Shown here piece by piece: positions 6,284 through 9,090 of a DNA stretch of 9,090 nucleotides. Made by a program: the position numbers and the translations under genes. The number at the start of each line of letters is the position of its first letter. Position 1 is the first letter of the stretch. This DNA comes from Psychrobacter sp. (lineage in GTDB: Bacteria; Pseudomonadota; Gammaproteobacteria; Pseudomonadales; Moraxellaceae), in assembly GCA_029256865.1 (NCBI GenBank), contig JARIEH010000141.1, positions 1 through 9,090 of the forward strand. Direction: 5' to 3'. The notes below the pieces were generated by a model. That model did not search any database. It saw only the letters and a list, made by a program, of their open reading frames with translations, and had not been told where the DNA came from.

Positions 6284-6312
6284 AATGTGTAGTCATAGAG
6301 CATATACACATT
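6284..6312 (+). promoter_or_regulatory. Leader inverted repeat upstream of metX
   Basis: AATGTGTA (6284-6291) and TACACATT (6305-6312) can pair around a 13-base loop, at the start of the predicted metX transcript. The left arm also overlaps CACATAATGTG (6279-6289), an 11-base palindrome. It could be an operator or an RNA hairpin; the T-rich stretch after it starts only after GCCCGA. No known SAM riboswitch core was recognised. Confidence 0.35.
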
Positions 6313-6348
6313 GCCCGATTTTTATTTTATTGATAACAGTTGTCTTGC

Positions 6349-6353
6349 GAGGT
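6349..6353 (+). promoter_or_regulatory. Shine-Dalgarno deciding the metX TTG start
   Basis: GAGGT at 6349-6353 precedes TTG 6358 by four bases. No in-frame ATG or GTG occurs before the conserved part of MetX, so TTG 6358 is the best start. TTG 6340 has no ribosome binding site. Confidence 0.6.
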
Positions 6354-6357
6354 AGCT

Positions 6358-7650
6358 TTGAGAGCACGTACTGATAGTACCAATGACAATTTATCCAAAG
6401 ATCGCCCTAATTTGGATAACTCAGCGAATACAGTGGGCTCAGTTGGCATTGTCAAACCCCAGACTCTGCACTTTGCAGAGCCATTAACGTTGGAGTGCAA
6501 TCGCACTTTACCTGCGTTTGATTTGGTCATCGAGACTTACGGATCACTCAATGACGATAAATCCAATGCCATTCTGATCTGTCATGCTTTATCTGGCAGT
6601 CACCATGCGGCAGGTTTCCATAGCAGCGACGACAAGAAATCAGGCTGGTGGGACAATATGATAGGTCCAAATAAAGCCATCGATACCAATCGATTTTTTG
6701 TGGTTTGTGTCAATAATATTGGCAGTTGCTTTGGCTCTACAGGTCCGACCACTATCAATCCAGACAGTATAAGCGATGAGGGTGAACCGCGTGTTTATGG
6801 TCCTGACTTTCCCTTAGTAACTATTAAAGACTGGGTGAAAACCCAAGCCATGCTCTCAGACCGCCTTGGCATTGATGTTTGGCATGCCATCGTCGGTGGC
6901 TCCATGGGCGGCATGCAAGCGCTGCAATGGTCGGTTGATTATCCAGAGCGGCTAAAACGCTGTGTGGTCATCGCCTGTACGCCTAAGCTATCTGCACAAA
7001 ACATCGCCTTTAATGAGGTAGCACGTCAGTCGATATTATCTGATCCTGACTTCAAAGACGGCCGTTATCTGCAAGCAGGTACTTATCCTCGTCGCGGACT
7101 GATATTGGCACGGATGGTCGGTCATATTACTTATTTAACAGATGATGCGATGAAGGCTAAGTTTGGCCGTGACCTAAAGTCTGGCAAATTTATGTATGGT
7201 TATGACGTTGAGTTTCAGGTCGAAAGCTACCTACGCTATCAAGGCGAACGCTTTAGCGAAAACTTCGATGCCAATACTTATCTGCTGATGACCAAGGCCT
7301 TAGACTATTTTGATCCGACCCGTGATTATGCTGATGAAAGCCATGTTGATGGAACTGATGAAAATAATCAGAACGAACTCACTGACCTAAAAGCTGCGTT
7401 TGCGCATACCAAATGTCAGTATCTGGTCGTGTCTTTCACAACCGACTGGCGCTTTGCCCCTGAGCGCTCACAAGAAATCGTCGATGCATTGATGGCGACA
7501 GGTAAACCTGTGAGCTATATCAATGTCGATGCGCCACACGGCCACGATTCCTTTTTATTCGATATTCCACGCTATATGGGCGCGGTCAAAGGGTTTTTGA
7601 CCGCACCGTTTATGGCTAATAGGCTGACAGCTAAAGGAGAGCACTCATGA
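6358..7650 (+). CDS. metX: Homoserine O-acyltransferase MetX, probably succinyl type
   Basis: From TTG 6358 the protein has 430 residues and is an alpha/beta-hydrolase-fold acyltransferase that activates homoserine for methionine synthesis. Seen in order: [14 protein letters not shown] (oxyanion region), the [11 protein letters not shown] motif, the nucleophile elbow GGSMGG with Ser182, catalytic Asp363 in SFTTDWRF, and catalytic His396 in APHGHDSF. The residue after DW is Arg365. From memory of work separating MetX types, arginine here, together with an adjacent metW, goes with succinyl-CoA use (MetXS), whereas acetyl-type enzymes tend to have DWLF. This is family knowledge plus inference. 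The first 25-30 residues are polar and variable, and an acidic insert ([18 protein letters not shown]) lies before the catalytic Asp. The stop codon overlaps the metW start, so the two genes are translationally coupled. Confidence 0.95.
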   Translation: MRARTDSTNDNLSKDRPNLDNSANTVGSVGIVKPQTLHFAEPLTLECNRTLPAFDLVIETYGSLNDDKSNAILICHALSGSHHAAGFHSSDDKKSGWWDNMIGPNKAIDTNRFFVVCVNNIGSCFGSTGPTTINPDSISDEGEPRVYGPDFPLVTIKDWVKTQAMLSDRLGIDVWHAIVGGSMGGMQALQWSVDYPERLKRCVVIACTPKLSAQNIAFNEVARQSILSDPDFKDGRYLQAGTYPRRGLILARMVGHITYLTDDAMKAKFGRDLKSGKFMYGYDVEFQVESYLRYQGERFSENFDANTYLLMTKALDYFDPTRDYADESHVDGTDENNQNELTDLKAAFAHTKCQYLVVSFTTDWRFAPERSQEIVDALMATGKPVSYINVDAPHGHDSFLFDIPRYMGAVKGFLTAPFMANRLTAKGEHS

Positions 7651-8258
7651 GAATGGATCATCAGCTGGCCGAACGCTGGATTGCCCCGCAGTCGCATGTA
7701 CTAGATTTGGGCTGTGGTAATGGTGATTTGCTCGCGCATTTGCAGCAAAACCTAGGCGTAACGGGCTATGGACTTGAGAATGATGAAGACAAAATCAACG
7801 AGGCCATCAGTAAAGGGTTATCCATCATCGAACAAGACCTCAATGACGGGCTTAGCCGTTTTGCAAATGATAGCTTTGATACCGTCGTCATGGCGCGGGC
7901 GCTACAAGCAGTCAAAGCACCTGACGTGCTACTGCTCGATATGCTACGAGTTGCTCGCGAGGCAGTCATTACCTTCCCCAACTTTGCGCATTGGCAAAAC
8001 CGTCTGCACCTGGGACTAAAGGGTCTGATGCCAGTTTCCGAAGCCCTGCCCTATGAATGGTACAACACCCCCAATATTCACTTGTGTACTTTTAAAGACT
8101 TTGAAAAGCTATGCGCACAACATGATATACATATCCTCAGCCGCTTCGCTGTCAGTGACTCTGATAAGGGTCACTCGCCACTCATGAGTGCGTTGATACG
8201 ACAAGCGCCTAACTTACTGGCAGATGTTGCTATTTATCGTGTGACTAAGCAAAAATGA
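7647..8258 (+). CDS. metW: MetW, methionine biosynthesis methyltransferase-like protein
   Basis: The 203-residue protein has a class I SAM-dependent methyltransferase fold: motif [13 protein letters not shown] at 18-29, the acidic end of strand 2 in YGLENDE (41-47), and [24 protein letters not shown] (64-87) covering motifs II/III. The MetW family signatures [11 protein letters not shown] (110-120) and [11 protein letters not shown] (138-148) are present. MetW is required alongside MetX for homoserine acylation or methionine synthesis in Pseudomonas-type bacteria; its exact chemistry is not settled. The start overlaps the metX stop as ATGA (7647-7650), and AAAGGAGA at 7633-7640 gives a strong ribosome binding site inside metX. 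This is a clear two-gene operon. ATG 7653 (M3) is a possible alternative start but is less well spaced. Confidence 0.96.
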   Translation: MRMDHQLAERWIAPQSHVLDLGCGNGDLLAHLQQNLGVTGYGLENDEDKINEAISKGLSIIEQDLNDGLSRFANDSFDTVVMARALQAVKAPDVLLLDMLRVAREAVITFPNFAHWQNRLHLGLKGLMPVSEALPYEWYNTPNIHLCTFKDFEKLCAQHDIHILSRFAVSDSDKGHSPLMSALIRQAPNLLADVAIYRVTKQK

Positions 8259-8300
8259 AAGTACTATAAAACAAAAAGCTAAAAGTAAGGAAAGAACATA

Positions 8301-8326
8301 AATCTAGCAAAATCCCTACCTAGATT
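8301..8326 (+). terminator. Weak terminator-like hairpin after metW
   Basis: AATCTAG (8301-8307) pairs with CTAGATT (8320-8326) around a 12-base loop, 42 bases after the metW stop. The following ACTCTTTACTG is a poor T tract, so termination may be inefficient. Confidence 0.4.
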
Positions 8327-8379
8327 ACTCTTTACTGAATTAATCAATGTCTTAGAGAATACCCAACCATCGTATGGAT

Positions 8380-8397
8380 TTACTGACCGATCAGTAA
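8380..8397. promoter_or_regulatory. Palindrome TTACTGA-CCGA-TCAGTAA, possible TetR-family operator
   Basis: Perfect 7-bp half-sites surround a 4-bp centre. Sites containing TACTGACCG/CGGTCAGTA are common for TetR/AcrR-type repressors. No regulator gene is in the window, so the binding protein and target are unknown. The nearest downstream gene starts 335 bases away. Confidence 0.45.
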
Positions 8398-8495
8398 CTG
8401 TATGATTTTGTTACATACTATTATCATCATAACCGTGTTAAAGTGAGTAATTAGTATTTGAGTTTCGTAACTTCGAGTGTTAAGCTTACAAAATA

Positions 8496-8525
8496 TTGTC
8501 AATGGCATCCTTCTTGCAATCTATT
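8496..8525 (+). promoter_or_regulatory. Low-confidence promoter upstream of the Sel1-repeat gene
   Basis: TTGTCA (8496-8501, 5 of 6 matches) and TCTATT (8520-8525, 4 of 6) are separated by 18 bases. A leader of about 200 bases would result. A second candidate, TTATGA (8637-8642) with TATAGA (8660-8665) at a 17-base spacing, lies closer to the gene but overlaps the hairpin at 8651-8683. Confidence 0.3.
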
Positions 8526-8650
8526 TATTGTTGATATTGCATGACTACTATTAAATAAATAGATAAATGCTGATAACAACCTATGGTTTAATCACTGGCA
8601 TTTGATCGTGATTCCTTACCTATTAATTTTTAGTAGTTATGATCGAATTG

Positions 8651-8683
8651 TGCTTGCAATATAGATTCCCTGTGCTGCAAGCA
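8651..8683 (+). repeat. 8-bp perfect inverted repeat in the Sel1-gene leader
   Basis: TGCTTGCA (8651-8658) and TGCAAGCA (8676-8683) can pair around a 17-base loop, 48 bases upstream of the start codon. It may be an mRNA hairpin or a protein-binding site; there is no T tract, so it is not a terminator. Confidence 0.5.
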
Positions 8684-8731
8684 TTGTCCTATCGATTAGC
8701 TACTTATCCACTGCCTATTTTTGGAGCTGCT

Positions 8732-9090
8732 ATGAAATTATTAAAAGCTGCATTGTTTACGACCTTATTCTCTTGCGCTGGTCTGGCTAATGCTGATCTG
8801 ATATCTAACGTCCCACTCGATGTGTCACGTTTTGAGATGATGAGTGTTAGTGAGCTGACTGCTCGTGCCAATCAAGGCAATGATCATGCTCAGTTTTATC
8901 TTGCTAAGCGTCTGCAAAAAGGCCAAGATGTGACCAAGAATACTCAGCAAGCGGTACAATGGTACACGCGTGCAGCAGAACAAGGCGTTGCTCCTGCTCA
9001 GCTGAACTTAGCTATTATGTATCTACGCGGTGAAGGTGTGAAGCCAAACTTGCAACAAGCACGGAGTTGGTTAGAAAAAGCAGCCATGCG
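8732..9090 (+). CDS. Sel1-like repeat protein, secreted, 3' end outside window
   Basis: An open frame starts at ATG 8732 with GGAG at 8723-8726 five bases upstream, and runs off the right edge after 119 full codons without a stop. It opens with a signal peptide (MKLLKAALFTTLFSCAGLANA), with a likely signal peptidase I cut after ANA at residue 21. Cys15 is not in a proper lipobox. From about residue 45, tetratricopeptide-like Sel1 repeats follow: ARANQGNDHAQFYLAKRLQKG, then AVQWYTRAAEQGVAPAQLNLA, then MYLRGEGVKPN with QQARSWLEKAA. Sel1 repeats form alpha-alpha solenoids that mediate protein-protein contacts in the periplasm or at the envelope. The specific role and total length are unknown because the gene is truncated here. 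Confidence 0.88.
   Translation, partial: MKLLKAALFTTLFSCAGLANADLISNVPLDVSRFEMMSVSELTARANQGNDHAQFYLAKRLQKGQDVTKNTQQAVQWYTRAAEQGVAPAQLNLAIMYLRGEGVKPNLQQARSWLEKAAM

Larger units (their letters stand above)
8259..8731. other. 470-bp intergenic region between metW and the Sel1-repeat gene
   Basis: AT-rich, with no convincing coding region on either strand; the longest reading frames are about 10-15 codons without ribosome binding sites. It contains a weak hairpin after metW (8301-8326), a TetR-operator-like palindrome (8380-8397), a possible promoter (8496-8525) and a leader hairpin (8651-8683). Confidence 0.7.

Noticed and set aside
6340..6357. TTG 6340 as metX start
   Set aside because: No ribosome binding site in front; the SD at 6349-6353 would lie inside the coding region and points to TTG 6358.
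6274..6357. SAM-type riboswitch before metX
   Set aside because: The leader is under 100 bases and shows only one simple hairpin; no known riboswitch core was recognisable.
6327..6530. Minus-strand ORF over the metX start
   Set aside because: Antisense to the metX N terminus, with no family resemblance.
7766..8019. ORFs in other frames inside metW
   Set aside because: Both strands' alternative frames are shadows of a complete MetW.
8403..8447. Hydrophobic 14-codon ORF (MILLHTIIIITVLK) downstream of the TetR-like palindrome
   Set aside because: No ribosome binding site, and the composition follows from AT-rich sequence.
419..8545. 12-bp identical word ATATTGCATGAC at 419-430 and 8534-8545
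   Set aside because: Several 12-bp matches are expected by chance in a window of this size; flanks do not match.
1..9090. Mobile elements, CRISPR arrays, tRNA/rRNA, toxin-antitoxin or defence systems
   Set aside because: No transposase or integrase motifs, no spaced repeats, no cloverleaf or rRNA sequence, and no paired small genes of that kind were seen on either strand.

Overview
The window looks like an ordinary stretch of chromosome from a Moraxellaceae gammaproteobacterium, most likely Psychrobacter. The grounds are moderate-to-low base composition, an adjacent metX-metW pair, a proteobacterial HemH, a BPSS1780-type membrane protein and a very acidic small protein next to a beta-helix lipoprotein. 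The genus call is an inference from protein resemblance and gene content; no rRNA or other taxonomic marker is present.

Layout. Bases 1-308 hold the 3' end of a gene for a probable outer-membrane beta-barrel protein. After a spacer with a short direct repeat and a strong intrinsic terminator comes a small multi-pass inner-membrane protein (536-1069). Its best start is an unusual ATT codon behind a good Shine-Dalgarno. A classical short-chain dehydrogenase follows (1207-1992). A beta-helix lipoprotein (2108-3403, minus) is divergent from a small, extremely acidic protein (3537-3875, plus). A large bidirectional terminator separates the latter from a BPSS1780-family membrane protein (4004-4840, minus). 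Upstream of that, on the same strand, is ferrochelatase hemH (5032-6051), with its own terminator. A 300-bp divergent control region leads to the metX-metW operon (6358-8258, plus). A 470-bp gene-poor spacer carrying a TetR-type palindrome and a leader hairpin precedes a Sel1-repeat periplasmic protein that runs off the right edge (8732-9090).

How the genes work together. Only metX and metW form an evident functional unit: they overlap by four bases and act in methionine biosynthesis, where MetX acylates homoserine and MetW is its partner. The active-site neighbourhood of MetX points to the succinyl-transferring type. HemH performs the last step of haem synthesis. The remaining genes appear to be single transcription units, mostly separated by visible intrinsic terminators. 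I see no mobile element, CRISPR array, tRNA, rRNA, toxin-antitoxin pair or recognisable defence system. No convincing new biological system is present. The most unusual points are the ATT start with a terminator just upstream of it, the MetX specificity residue, and the palindromes in the metW-Sel1 spacer.
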